Part shown: positions 31,871 through 44,891 of the stretch, in pieces
Layout: each line of letters opens with the position of its first letter
Position numbering within the stretch: position 1 is the first letter of the stretch
Source: Astropecten irregularis
Taxonomy: Eukaryota > Echinodermata > Asteroidea > Paxillosida > Astropectinidae
Reading direction: 5' to 3'
Assembly: GCA_963971285.1 (NCBI GenBank)
Contig: OZ020255.1
Span: forward strand, 4,836,001-4,900,000
DNA: 64,000 nucleotides
Made by a program: the position numbers and the translations under genes
The notes under the pieces: model-generated
Database searches by the model: none
What the model saw: only the letters and a program-made list of their open reading frames with translations
Told to the model about the DNA's origin: nothing

Positions 31871-33692
31871 ATATGATTGTCACCTACGTTTTGGGATCCC
31901 TCATCTGCGGTGTTGTACAGAATAACTGGTCGGCGAGTAAACTCTGTTGGTTAAAAGCAGATTGTGGCACTATGAACACAAAAAGGAGCATGGATCATTA
32001 AATATCGAGTTATCATCAATAACGGTCAAGTTGCCCAGTGAATGAATTGATCTATTTTTTTAGTCAAGGAATCATTGAATTTCGTAATTTATAAGACATT
32101 GTTTTCTTATACAATAATTTTTCAGTTTGTTTCTATATCCATTCATGGAATGATTTATCAATCTTACTATTTTACTATTGAGTTATGCGTGTATATTGCA
32201 ATCCATTTATATTTTCATCTTTGCATCTGTTCATCAATTCGTCTTGTCATCTGTTCAATTATATACATAGGCCTATGCATAGTAAGGAGTCGCAATTTTG
32301 TGTTATATTTTCCAAACGCCTTTGTTCGCGTCTACTTCTTGACCTATGACCTTGGCTGCTGAATATGAATACCTCGTTCCTTCGGATGGTGGGATCGATT
32401 AGTCACATTTGTTGGCATTTTATTTACTATTCGGGTATCCCGACACGCGCACGTACGCTGTGCATAATCGATTAATATTATATTTTGCCGATAGTGTATG
32501 TAGTATCGATTAAACGCGGCATGGTCGGAGAGTGGGCTGTCAACATCGCCTATCTGTTTCGACGCAATGACGAACGACAAGAAAAATACATTATTCGGAC
32601 CTTTGGGAGGCAATTTCTACTCTGAAACCACAAGCAGGAGGAACCAAGGTAAAGAGATTTATATAGCAGTTTGTTGAACTCAGTACTGTGTAGCCAAACT
32701 TATGTTAAACTTAGGCCAAAAGTCTGTCCGTAGTTTGTACCCGTGTGTGTATACTTTAGCTTAGTATGCAATGTCGTTGACTGCATGTTACTTGTACTTG
32801 TAGTACAGTAGGCCTACATTGTATGCATTACTGGCATGCGGTACGTGCATTATTCTGACATATTATCAAACTATCAAATGCTTTATTATCAGAATGTTGG
32901 CAGTTACAATCATGTATATTCATACCCTGGAAGATGCCACAAGCTCACAGAATATTACTGATCAAATCATTAGTTGCATGCATAGAGCTCCACGCGGCAT
33001 TGTAAGGTTGTGTTGTTCAGTGTTACTGTACATGTTATTTACAACAGATGGTTCATTATTGTGAGTGGAATTTGGTATGTATTGCATAGCCTTTGCCCAA
33101 TTATGTGCTTGTCATGGAGTGGCATCGGGTTTCATGAATTAGTAAGACATAACAACATACACAGTGTTCGGTAGCTTCATGCAAACCTGAAATGGTCACA
33201 AAAACTTGGCACAAAATGGCCAGGAAAACTGGGAACTGTACCTCTAAAATATAAACATTTTGTACAGGGGGAATACTGTACTCGTTGTCTTGGGAGTCAG
33301 AAATTTCACTGCACCAATGAATGAATGAATGATAGATGTACTGTACTTTAGGGGAAAACGGATTTGTTTGTTGTGCTGGGTACATGTGTGATATGTGGGA
33401 ATAACCCCCTGGGGTATATCCCCCCCAATATTTGAGGTGGGGGGTGGCGTGTATTATCACCCCCCAATATTTCGAGGTTGAATATCATTCAAGTTTATTT
33501 TTAAGAAATATCTCATGATCCTTGTTGTTTTTTGAGTCTACGCAGTGAATTTATACTGTTCAATTCATCTGAATATCGTTTTCAAATGCTCTCAAATGCG
33601 ACTTTTCGATTCTGTTTTTATTAAAACGTACCTGGTTTGGGAGGGGGTACCCTCCTCCCACACCCTCCCCCGCTCGGTCGCTTCACCCAACA

Positions 33693-33707
33693 CCCCCCCC
33701 CCCCCCC
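33693..33707. repeat. Poly(C) run, 15 nt
   Basis: Preceded by C-rich text (ctccc repeats from about 33640). Confidence 0.85.
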
Positions 33708-34339
33708 AATCATGAAAAGAAATCGACACCTGTGGCAGAGTTGGCCCTTGAGGTTAATTCTTTATAGCCAAGTGGTGGGTGTTCAACACCTTGGTTTCTG
33801 TGGATTCAGGATGGAATTTGTTAGAGGAAATATAAATGGACAATAATTTTTGTTGAAAAAAAACGCAGAATAATGAACAAGATCCAATATTGAATGTGTA
33901 TAGAGAATTTATAGAGAAAGTTTTAGCCAATGAGATTGTTTCCTTCGGCTTGTATGGTTTTGGTGAGAAAGGGAAGTGCACTTTGGGTTCACTTTTTATT
34001 TTGTCACAGCCCTTTGTTGGAGGCACAGCAAACCTCAACTTTTCTTGTGTCCACCTCCACCCTATCTCCACCAGTTGACAAGTTGTGGGGGCATCAGATG
34101 CTTTTTATTGGTGTTGATTTTACGGTTATTACATTTTTGGTTCTAACTTGTTTGTGGGTACATGTATACTGCTGGTTTCCTGGCGGTTTTACCAGAAATG
34201 GGGCTTCATTGGCACCAGTATGCTAATGCTTCCTTGGGAAAGGTGTTCAGCCCATTGGAAAGAAGCTGTCTGTCGGGACTATTACTCAAGGCCTATACCG
34301 AAAGCATAAAACTGCGTAGATTTCAGTCTCCAAAGGCCC

Positions 34340-34930
34340 AAGTCCTGCCGTACGTGCCCCTTATTCATACCTCGGTCACATTTACTATACGGATAGGGTA
34401 CGGCGGCCGTATGTACCCGAAATCGAGAGAATCGTGCGGCGGCCGCAGAAAATCTGCAGCGGCCTCAGGGCTGCATTACTATTTTTGACAGGCCGAAGGG
34501 GTGAGCGTAGAATTTTAGCGCGGTGTTGTAACTCTTTTCATTTATATGTTCGCCGTGGCAAATAGACACTTGGGAAACTGAAATGTCCATTGTGAAAAAT
34601 CTTGATGTGTATGGCAAACCCCTCATTATCATACTCCTTGTATGCTGCGGGCGCATTGCTGCAAGCTTGCGTCTTCCATGATAATGTCAAAACCTACGGC
34701 CGCCACAGGGTCACCCTAAGCCGACCGTGTGTCATCACTTCAAAGGACGTACGGCAGCCGCAGGTTTTTTTCCCCCATAAATTAAAAATACGCCGTGCGG
34801 CAACCCTTACAATGTGACTGCTACAGTGTGTTGCCGTGGAAATACTGCGGCGACCCTATAATTGTTACTGGCCGTAGATATTTTAGAATCCACGGCGGCC
34901 GCGGCAAATGTGTGCAAATGTGACCTTGGC
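34340..34930. repeat. Cluster of GC-rich cggcggccg blocks
   Basis: gtacggcggccgtatgtacc, gtgcggcggccgcag, acctacggccgccacagg, gtacggcagccgcagg and atccacggcggccgcgg recur within 600 bp of otherwise ordinary DNA. Several blocks are self-complementary. Nature unknown; possibly part of the decayed retroelement to its right. Confidence 0.45.
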
Positions 34931-34986
34931 ATAATCACATTTATTTGTGGCGTTCCGACCTGAGTGCTCAGCAACAGATTTCCGTG

Positions 34987-35082
34987 AAGTTGGATCGGGA
35001 TCTAGAAAATGTGGAAGATTTTGTCATGATGACGGAAGTATTAACAAAGTTCGCTATGGCTGTTCCTGACAAGACAGGTCAA
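34987..35082 (+). pseudogene. Integrase core fragment of a Ty3/gypsy-type retroelement
   Basis: One frame reads KLDRDLENVEDFVMMTEVLT, then KFAMAVPDKTGQ. It matches the integrase stretch around 'ENVLVMTDVFTKFTQAVPT', just after the first catalytic Asp region. No flanking RT, RNase H or LTR was seen; the frame turns to noise after GQQRRSQQ. Probably a decayed, isolated fragment. Confidence 0.55.
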
Positions 35083-36302
35083 CAGCGGCGGTCGCAGCAA
35101 GGGCACGAATCGAAGACAAAAAGTATACATTTGCAAATATTTGGGTCATTGATAAAATTTACATAAAATAAAATTAATTAAGGTCGCGCTACTTTTGGTG
35201 CCAAAGGTCACTTCGGCATAGCTCATCGTCACGGTTTAATTGCTGCTACACGAGAATAAACCTGTCCCCCTTTGCCTTCATAGCAGGAATTATCTGGGGG
35301 CGACGGGCAACAGTGCCTCAGTACAAATAAATGAACAAATTATTGCCTTGCTTTGAATTTGCCTTTTATGTGTTAACAACTAAATTCGGGTTCATTTATC
35401 ACAACTCAACGCCAAGCACCCGCTATCTTTTCCATTTACCGTATGTGCTAACGATGGGAATATTATTTGTAGTTTAATAACTTCATTATCATTACCATTG
35501 TAATTTGACTACCACCTATTTGTTCAGTTGAAGATAGTTTTCTGGTTGGCCAGCGTGCTATGGTTTTGGGCTCAGGGATGCCAAGCATGGCAATGATTTG
35601 CGAATGCGCGTCCCATTTTTTATGTGTCCTATTTTTTTTTTGCAAATTAATGCCAAACAAGTCAAGAAAGTTATGTGTTTTTAAACGGAAAAGGACTTTG
35701 GCAAGCGTTTCCCTTGTTTATGGTTAGTTTATGCTAAGCGTGACAAGGATTTGGATCACTCGTGCCCCCTTTTTAAGTCAGTGTGTGTCAAAAAAATTAT
35801 ATTTGATTAACAGCTGAAATAAAGTAGAGATTAGCGGCCAGAAAAGCCAAGTCAAGCCTGACCAAGCCTGTGAGCACCGATGATGCACAATCTAATCAGT
35901 CGACGCCTTTAAGTTTTGGTGCAACATATTGATAGAAGATAGAAGACATAGGATATGATACCACTTATGATAAAACAGATTACCCCGAAATTTAGTGTAA
36001 ATGGCTCTTAAAAACCGAATGAGATGAATTTGTTTTATGGGTGGAAAATATACGTATCACATGTGCTGTAAAGTGCATGGGCCTACCGTCGCCTCATAAA
36101 TGGTGACCACTGACATGGTCATGGTTCATGGTTAGCTGTATACAAGCTGTATACAAGCACCGGTGGCTGTGTGACTTTTCCAACGCAACATTTACAAAAT
36201 ACTTTTGCATGAATTTGTGACCACCATTGTTAGGTGCGGGATGAAGGTTGCAGGATAGCGCGGATAGTTATTAATCGGTATGTCATATTTGAAACCATTC
36301 GC

Positions 36303-36332
36303 AATAATAATAATAATAATAATAATAATAAT
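36303..36332. repeat. (AAT)n microsatellite
   Basis: About ten AAT units. Confidence 0.9.
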
Positions 36333-36772
36333 TACCATTTGTATTGCGCGGTCTTCGTAACAATGATAGAGCGCACATTACATGAAGTCATTACAATGTC
36401 ATAAGGACTATACTCGATTCACTAAGACTTGGAGGAAAAATACACCAATGATTTGTGGGGTAATGTAAAATATTAACTGCATGTTTATAAAGATTGGTCT
36501 TTAATTTACCTTTAAAAAAACACGATCGCAAGCCAGAATATCATGGATTGAAAATTTTGAAAGATTGCATAAATATGTACATACTGTGTTCTACGTTTCT
36601 CGACGTGTACCGGTCGACAAGGAACCTTCCCTGCCAGAAAACGGCCGTTATGGTCATGACGGAGAATATAGCGAAACATAGAGTGCATAGCACCGTACTC
36701 CGCCTGGTCACGAACCTCATTGCAGAGCCGTATATCTATGGAGAAACGAAGATAAAAACCATGTAAAAAGAC

Positions 36773-36916
36773 AATGGGAGACTTTGGAGAACCGGTCTTC
36801 AAGTCAACAGCGCACGCGCACACACGCATACGCATGCACAAAACAATGCGCGCATGCTCACAACTGCGTGCGCGTGCGCTGTTGACTTGAAGACCGGTTC
36901 TCCAAAGTCTCCCATT
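36773..36916. mobile_element. MITE with long terminal inverted repeats, family M2 copy 1
   Basis: AATGGGAGACTTTGGAGAAC, then cggtcttcaagtcaacagcg at the left is mirrored by cgctgttgacttgaagaccg, then GTTCTCCAAAGTCTCCCATT at the right. Arms are about 50 bp; the loop is alternating purine/pyrimidine (gcacacacgcatacgcatgc). Confidence 0.85.
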
Positions 36917-37428
36917 TTATCTTGATCCGACAAGCTAAGGATGTGTCAGTTCCAGATCAATCCACAAAATCCACAGATGATCAGTCCATCAATTCCAACG
37001 GACAATGCATATGCCCAATCCACGAATTCAACACACAATTACAATTAAAAGATAACCCTTTTTCCATCTGGTTCCTTCTCCCCTTCAATATTTTTTCCCG
37101 GCATCCCATTAACATTTTTCGTTTTCATCCCTCTCACCACATCCCCTATCCATTTCTCTCATCCCAAACACCCCTACGCCTCCACATTACCCTCTGTATA
37201 CTGTGCCTCTTAAAGTTTCTTAAACTTTTAGAGCCCAATTCGTTTTTCCCACATTTCTGCGCTAGACAACATATAAACAGAACCAAGATGTTCATGCACA
37301 GTTTAGTAGGTCTACATGTGGAAGTGAATTTGTATAAATGTAAAACAATAAAAATACCCAATAAGCCTAAGAAGAACTCCGGACCAATCGTTAACTTATT
37401 AGCGTATTAGCGGGTACTGTATGGGGTT

Positions 37429-37457
<29 letters not shown>

Positions 37458-37462
<5 letters not shown>

Positions 37463-37548
37463 TTACTGTGACTGTATCTTCATTGATATTTTTTGGCTCA
37501 TGAATCTGTATTTCTTTGACAAAATCCAAAGTATTACATCACCTTTAA
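37458..37548 (+). mobile_element. TTAA MITE family M1, right-end fragment after a T run
   Basis: Contains tgactgtatcttcattgata, gaatctgtatttctttgaca and atcacctttaa, matching the right third of M1. A run of 27 T (37431-37457) precedes it. Confidence 0.6.
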
Positions 37549-37795
37549 ACCGCGGGCATAGGCGGTTCTGGGGGAGGGGGGGGGGCGGCTATAACCCCAC
37601 CCCAAATTGTGTACACACCCAATGAAATTTAAAAAAGAAATACTACATATTTTCATTTTTACGCGCCAATTCTTGAAAAGTGGAGCGAGTCTTCTGACAT
37701 CACGCGCAAAGAGGCAAATAATATTGGACTATATACGTACATTATTTAGCCACTTTCCACATACAAATACTCAAGATGGCCTTTTCCCACTTGAC

Positions 37796-37912
37796 CAATC
37801 TCGGGGGTGGCCCCGGGGTGACGCAGGGGTGAAAATAAGCCACGATTCCCACTTGAAATGTTCACCCCTCCGTCACCCCCGAGCCACCCCTGAGCCACCC
37901 CCGAGATTGCCT
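37796..37912. repeat. GC-rich inverted repeat
   Basis: caatctcgggggtggc at 37796 pairs with gccacccccgagattg ending 37912, with inner ggggtgacgcaggggtgaa against ttcacccctccgtcacccc. Confidence 0.7.
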
Positions 37913-39656
37913 TATCTCCGGGGTTAGTTCAAAATAATGGCAGGCGATCGTTTATTAATACCGGTAATGGTTACACTAAATTAAATGGGTGTCTCATGTC
38001 ATTGAATGCATCTGTTGCAAAATCAAAATGCATGTTTGTGAACAGAATTGGACGGGACAAAAATATATTTGAAGCATTCATATGTAGCAACTGCCACATA
38101 TTAATGATAACTCATCTACTTTGTTCCTTATCAAGTAAATCCCGACGTATGCGCGATGACACCTTTTTTCGGCAAAACTCCTCTGTTGAGCCTGAATCTG
38201 GCATTACTAAGATCTCAGAAATAAGGCGTCAGCCTCCAAAAAAACACCTGCGTATTAAGGCCTTTTTACACAAGGCTAAAAAAAACCTCTCAACCATTGA
38301 CAAATTCTCTCATGGTACGTCGTTCACTCTCAAGCATCGGTGTCCTTTCACACGGTAACCCTTTAGTAAGATTTCACAACCATGACACATAATTTCTCAG
38401 TGGTTGAAGGTTTTTCGCGTCGTGTCAAAAGCTTAAGGCCTAAACTCGTACAGTAACGTTAAGACGTCCATAGTTTACCTTCGATTACCTGGCGCCGGGA
38501 AACATCTGAACGCATCAGCAAGTTTATAGACAATGCTTGGAAGCGCAGTGCGTTTAGCACATAATTTATGCCCGGAGATATGAGCACATGATTTTATGAT
38601 GAGCGTCTTCAGAATTCCGTTAATTGGCTGATTTAAGTTCCGTACAATTTTGTCGAATGCTTATACGTCACGCAGTGTTTCAAATTAATATATCAGATTT
38701 ACAATATGAGATATCAAACAAAGCCTATTTGTATATCATAAATAATAATATTACGAAAGGTAACACAACACGACGTAACGTATTATACAAGCATAGATCG
38801 GGGCAGTATATCCTGTCGAATCATACCGGTATCTCACAGGCGTTGCTCTGGCGTCTTTTAGTTTTACTGATATGGGAACACAATATTCAATGAATTCCAA
38901 GGTTGAAACGAGGATGACGATGTCTAGTTCTTTAAAGTGCATCCAGAATAATCGTTACTAAAATCGTGCAAGTTGAAACAGAACTTTAATATTTGTGAAA
39001 CACCAAACGCCGTTTCGTTAAATACTTACCAGTAAGCTTCCTGCCCGCTGCAAGTAATAGCAGTTGCTGTTTTAGTCAAATCTGTAATCTACAATGCTAG
39101 CCGTTTATGTTTAAACTAGCAAAAGTAAATAACTAGTGAGGATAGTTCGGGCATAAATTAACGACATCTGTTGAGGCCTGCTTTTGTTTACAAACGAAAA
39201 CAAAGTATTGACACAAAGTAAACACGCAACGTTATTTGCGCGTTTTTTTTTTGTACGAGTAATGATCAGTTTTCTCATTGCGCTGTGCGATATAGACATA
39301 TTATTCAACACAGATTGACGTCGGCGCTAGGTTTTATTATTCTCCTTGATTCCATATGGAGGCTAACTGCGAGCTGTTACTGGAATGAACACATTGGATG
39401 AATAATGTATGCTCCTAATGCCAAGCTTTTACTTTTCAAAGTACCATTTTCATCAATTGAGGACAGATATCTTTTTACTCGTATGTGGGACATAACTATT
39501 GGATCCTGTCATGAAATGTACAGACGAAGTCTGAGTGCCGAAAAAAATATAGCTTCACCTTTCCAAATATAATACCACTAAACATACAGTTCCGTTTTAA
39601 GCAGAGTGTATAATTGTCATCAATTTCGGTAACATTTTCAATAACATGTTGCCTAG

Positions 39657-40008
39657 TTAAAGGTTGTATCATACTTTGGTAAGAAACCAAAACAGAAATG
39701 TTCACAGATATACATATACCTTACACAGTGTGAAGATGGTGGTGGTAGAAACATACCGTTAAATTTTTTCCGCCTGAAATGGTGTATTTATTCAGAAATT
39801 AGTAAAACAACGACCGAAAATATTTTTGATATTTTAAAAGATCAAAAAGAAAAAAGAAAAGACTTAAGAAATATTGTGGCCGTTTTTCACTGTTTTCTAA
39901 AAAAGTGGGCACCGTATGGGACTGAAATTTTCACAGATGACTATTACTGTATCGTCCTTGATATTTGTGTCCATGAATCTGTATTTCTGAATCTGATTCT
40001 ACCTTTAA
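39657..40008 (+). mobile_element. TTAA MITE family M1, copy with damaged right end
   Basis: Starts TTAAAGGTTGTATCATACTT; ends ctgattctacctttaa, a shortened right terminus. Flanked by two copies of a roughly 45-bp sequence (aagcagagtgta...ttcggtaacat at 39599 and 40007). Confidence 0.72.
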
Positions 40009-40861
40009 GCAGAGTGTACAATGTTAACATTTTTCGGTAACATGTTGAGCATGTTTGTTCAAATCACATGATCTCACTAGGTCAAGTGACCTAGAGCCTA
40101 CTCCTGATTGGTTGATGTCGGTGACATGTCGGCGAAATAATGGATTCCCATTCTTTCGTCAACAAAGCGACAGTGGGGCGAGATGTTACCCAACTCGTTT
40201 TGCTCTGTGTTCACTGACAACATTTTGAGCAACAAGGTACCTGGGCAACATGTTGCCGAATATGTTGACAGTGGACAGTCTGTTTTAGTCTATACAAAAT
40301 GTGACTCGCGGTCATTGAGAAGATTCAACAACGCAGATTTCATAATCAGAATTATGGAATTTGAGTCTGTCCCAACAGCTGTCACCAATGAGCACTAGTT
40401 AACTACGGGGCTTTGAATTGAACAAATTGAATAAGCCAGAGAAAAAAAAATCTACCATGAATTTTACCGCCATTTTCGATATTTTTCGATAGAGAAGGCT
40501 TTTACAGAGATTTAATTTATGATGTTATTACTTGGCCTTTTTCATAAGACTTACATTTTTAAAGTCTATTTTAAAGTCAATTGTTGTTTCATGCACTTAA
40601 TTTCAGTGGTTGTGAGGGAAAATCTTGTGTAACTGTACAATGTTTCTTCTTTGTTCTATGAAATTTTATGTTTACATTTTTTAATGTACTCCTTACTCTC
40701 CATTTTTATATATAGAAAAATGAGAGTGGCGAGGATTGGCCTAGGATGGAGGACACCACTTTCTTGATGACAGTTTTGAATGTAAGCCCTTTTTGCTCAT
40801 TATAATGTTAGCAGAAATAACATTACCAAATATTAATCCAGACATTGAAACGTGATTTAAT

Positions 40862-41220
40862 TACTTCCATTTTTGGCGAGCTGCGAAGCAAAGCGAAGCC
40901 TATGTAGTACTAGTAGTGCCGTTCGTCTCCTCCGTTCGTCCCGTCAGTCCGGCCGGCCGGCCGCCCGTCCGTTCGGCCGTCCGCGTGAAATGTTAAAGTT
41001 TTTTAGTATGTGCTTGAACCGCCATTTTTTTTTTGATGGGTGCGTTGTCCAAAATTATGTTGTTAATCTGGAAAATGAAAAATGTTGAAGTTTTTTCTAT
41101 TGCTTCAAAATGTTGAATTTTTTTTTGGTGGGTGTGTGTGTGATGGATGGGTGTTTGCTATCATGTTTGTAACTGCACGTAAGGCTGCAGCGAGCCATGA
41201 CAGCTTTGCTGTCCTAGTTT
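40862..41220. repeat. Dispersed repeat with GGCC-rich core
   Basis: Begins ttttggcgagctgcgaagca, has a core cagtccggccggccggccgc and ends gcagcgagccatgacagctt, then tgctgtcctag. An open frame over the first part is compositional. The type is not identified. Confidence 0.45.
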
Positions 41221-41814
41221 TAAATGGACCTGGTAAACATTAACAAACATGTAAATTGTCGCTCACAATTATACATGGAAGGGGAGTGTAAAGATAATGA
41301 TCATGAGTAGGCTATACCAGTGTACCACTCAACTGGAAATTATCACTTTGGAAAATTAATCCAGATTAAAAAGTGGTCTCAATATAAAGGCGGATCCAGC
41401 TGTTTAGAAAATCAAAAAGTGCCATTTCGATGAAACCGTGGTTCTAACCAAAGATTATATAGCGCAACGCGCAAGATGGGGAACTCTCCCTGAAACGCGT
41501 AATCACCATGGGCGCCATTCAGGTGTTGGGCGGGCCTTCCACGTACGGAGTTTCCATAGCATGATATGAGCGACTTGCAAAAGTAGGTCCAGAAAACCAC
41601 CAAAAATCGCCGTACTTATAACGTGCTACAAAGTGGAGGTCAATTTAGCCAGTTCATTTGACAACAGTAGTATCATTATGGAATTTATGGACCCACAAGT
41701 CATTGGTTAAACTATGAACAATTAAAACTAAAATTAAAATAGAAGATTGAATCATGTTTTTGATGTATGCCTGCATGGCTTGATTGCCTCAGTAAGTAGT
41801 GAGTCTTTGAAAAT

Positions 41815-42085
41815 ATTATTATTTACAAAGAAAGAAATGACTGGAGTGGGATTCGAACCGGCGATCTCCGGAATTCTCTACCGGTGCTCTACCAACCGAG
41901 CTATCCAGCCCTAGGTTGGTGGTGTCCCAAATAGTCAATTTATCTTTGTTCGTTAGGCAGTGAGCCATGAAACCACGCACATCCTGCCATATCCCAAGGA
42001 TCATTTTCATCAATACGCGCAGCAATGCTGCAACCTGAGCAACAATACATGGGGGATCACTCAAAGATGATGTGGCTTTTTAATA
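41815..42085 (-). mobile_element. tRNA-derived element family T1, copy 2
   Basis: Minus strand of about 41840-41915 is tRNA-like with B box GGTTCGAATCCC and a near-intact A box (complement of accaaccgagctatccagcc). The body continues with gttaggcagtgagccatgaa, then accacgcacat and tacatgggggatcactcaaa. The right inverted arm seen in the 47.8-kb copy is missing. Confidence 0.75.
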
Positions 42086-42744
42086 AATGTATTCATCACA
42101 TCACTTCATTGGAACCTTACTGAAATTCTGTCAGTTTCCCATGTCATTGTTTGATGATTAAATTATTTTTTAATTTGATATTTTGCATGTGTGCCTCTTG
42201 GGAATTATACACCTATTTGCGCCCTTTTGCAAAGCCAGCCTTTGTCAAACAAGATAGAGGAATCTATCTTGTGCAAAACAATAACATAAATCAACACATC
42301 GTACAGGATGTTTCTAACGATCAAAGAAATTATTGAATGTTATGCAAACAAATCATCCTTTGGTGGGTATTTTAGCAAAAGGTGCTAGAGGTTGAACTAT
42401 TTCTACGTTTTTAGCTGGTAACGCTTTGTAGGGCCTAACCTGGGGATGGGGTTGAGGTGGTGGTGATTTGTCATAAACATTGGCAAACAATCAATCTTAT
42501 CTTTCAACCTTAATAAGTCTGAATCAGTCTGTATTTAATGAATCTGTATTTAATAAAATTGAACTTAAGATTGATTGGTTTTTACTTGTGAGCACAAGCA
42601 TTGATCGTACAGTGCTCATCCACGTTGGTGAAGGGCAAGCCTTGTTTGCATATTATCTATTTTCCCGACCAAAAAATCATTTAATATTCATGATTTACTG
42701 CGGTACCCAGCGCGATATTGGATTCGATTCACCCCGCTGACCCC

Positions 42745-42870
42745 AGCTAGCTCGGTGGCCTAGCGGTATGAGCGGTATGGCATGTGCACTAGTAAGCAAG
42801 ATGCCGTTGGTTTGAATCCCACCTGAGCCAGCATGTGATTTTTTTACTAGTGCAGATGCTATACCGCTCT
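42745..42870 (+). mobile_element. tRNA-derived element family T2, copy 1
   Basis: tagctcggtggcctagcggt (A-box-like) and ggtttgaatcccacctgag (B-box-like). An inverted piece (actagtgcagatgctatacc at 42846) pairs with the complement of ggtatggcatgtgcactagt at 42773. Confidence 0.65.
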
Positions 42871-44295
42871 AACCAAAAGCAAATACAACAATAATAAAGA
42901 CACATGCACTCTATAAATCATATTTGCATTGTTTAATCCTAATAAAGCGACTATAAGCAAGAAGAAAAACAAACCACCATAAACAGAGTACATCGACTCT
43001 AAAATAATATACCGTCCCTCCTTTTTCTTTAGCTTTTCATATCCATAGCTACAAATTCGTTTCTCCAGTTAGGACTCGATTGTTGTCTTAAATTTTTTAA
43101 ACACCTGTTCCACCAATATTGTATATTTTTACCCAAAATTTAATCAAAATTCCAACACCAATATTTATTCATAAATTTCCGTACCATTTAACAACTTGTC
43201 GTTTCTATTTCCTATCATTTTCCTACCAAATTCTTGTACCCGGGTGTTAAGGTATTGACGAATTGGAATTAATTCCTATTCAGTGATTGTACATAACACT
43301 CCTGTTATGCCTTTGATGATTGTTTCGTACTTCGTCTAGCATGAATCTCTATTCAGTCATCCGTTTATCACATATAATGGCTAGTAATCATAAAAGTAGC
43401 AGATGCTTCTAAGTAAATAGGGCCTACTAGTATAAGTGCTTTAGTATTCAGAATAAGGTGAAGTTTATACTTGATTTCATATTCATAATACGAGCATTTA
43501 AAACACAATCCTAGATTTGGAAACTCCAAGCAAATGCTTTTGTGTTTTGCCGTTAGATTCAATTCCTAGTGGATTGGTTTCATATTAATGCGATGAAATG
43601 AGCGATTTGAGAACATAATTCATTGTGTCAGAGGACAGCTTACTGTATGAGTCAGTGTGGCCGAACACTTGAAACTTTCCACATGGAAACAACAAGCAGC
43701 ATGTAGGACAACTAGGTGACGGTAGTTACCAATAAGATTAACAAATTAACAAAACTACGATGGCCAGCACAACTACCTGGCATATAAACCTTTGCTTTAC
43801 TTCCTGCATCCTACACAAATTCTATGTAGGCAGCCATGCGAAACACAAGTGAACGACGTTTAAACCTAGCCTGGATCAATCTTAGATTTTTCAAAGTACA
43901 TGCTTAGTTTATGCTTGATAATACTCTTTATAAATACGTATTGAAGGAGATGTTTCTTCTTTAATATGTGCTCGATGTCTTACTTTCACTTGGCTATCCT
44001 TTCTATCTCATAAATTGGCCCGTGGACAGTGGAGCATGCTAAATTCTTTGAAAGTGAAGTAAAAGCATGTGGTCCGTTTTTTTATGAATACTAGCCATTT
44101 TCTCGTATAGGAAGTGTTGTTTTGTAATAAGTATATTTTCTTCTTTATCTGCATTGTATGCAGTGGCCTGCAAATTTCATTATTACTGAAAATATGACCA
44201 TCTTTCCTGTTTAATTTCATTGCAGAAATGCAAGTATTTAATGAAATGCAATGTTGCTATCCTTGTGATCTTACCCGATTCTAAGAGCTAAGGAA

Positions 44296-44452
44296 CAATG
44301 GGAGACTTTTGACTAACCATTGTTAATCACAAGAGGGCACGCTTCACCAGGCTCGGGAAAAGTGTCTTGATTTTATTGTCATTGCTTTTGTGCACGAATG
44401 TTCCTCGTAAACACAACAGGCGTAAATAGCCCTCTCCAAAAGTCTCCCATTG
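44296..44452. mobile_element. MITE family M2, copy 3
   Basis: CAATGGGAGACTTTTGACTA at the left and CTCTCCAAAAGTCTCCCATT, then G at the right. Only the outer 15 or so bp of the arms match; the interior differs from copies 1 and 2. Confidence 0.7.
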
Positions 44453-44857
44453 GTGCCTATGGCTTTAGTACATCTATTTTCTCCGTTTTCAGTGGTGCAA
44501 TACGACGTAATAATAATAATACGGTCTTGTATATTTATTTCAATATTTTCTCACCTGTAACTTCAAATCGATTATATAATAATTTGATTAAACAATTAAC
44601 TAATAAAATCCTTTTAATGATCCTGACCATTATATTCCATATATGCTTATTACATCTAATAAAACTTTCCACGTTCCAGCTAGTGCATATGCTATAACAG
44701 TGATTTTATTCAACTTACAATTATATATCTTTCATTAATTTGCCACCCATTTCCCACAAAGTCGAGAGAAGCGCATCTAATTTAGCAACTAATATAGCAA
44801 CATTTAAACATTTCCGTATATTCATCGTCGGTAAATTCAGTCAATGTCATTCGCATT

Positions 44858-44863
44858 TTTATT
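44858..44863 (-). terminator. Poly(A) signal of gene B
   Basis: TTTATT on the plus strand (AATAAA on the coding strand), 29 nt after the stop codon, a spacing like that of gene A. Confidence 0.65.
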
Positions 44864-44891
44864 GTTCATCTTCATCATTTGGAAAGCGGTT

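Larger units (their letters stand above)
31074..44857. other. Repeat-rich intergenic stretch, no secure gene
   Basis: Apart from the mobile and simple repeats listed separately, no exon can be defended. Two open stretches with splice-like borders (32569-32651 and about 38121-38350) are described as findings. The upstream exon(s) of the sulfotransferase should lie somewhere here on the minus strand but were not recognised. Confidence 0.45.

Noticed and set aside
37146..37361. Hydrophobic minus-strand frame as a possible membrane anchor for the sulfotransferase
   Set aside because: It lacks a matching donor and type II layout, and lies 6 kb away with no supporting signal.
40183..40398. 71-residue frame next to an M1 MITE
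   Set aside because: No recognisable domain, no splice context, and it lies in repeat-flanked sequence.
40873..41088. 71-residue frame over the GGCC-rich repeat
   Set aside because: Arg/Ser/Pro composition comes from the simple GGCC-rich core; it is a dispersed repeat.
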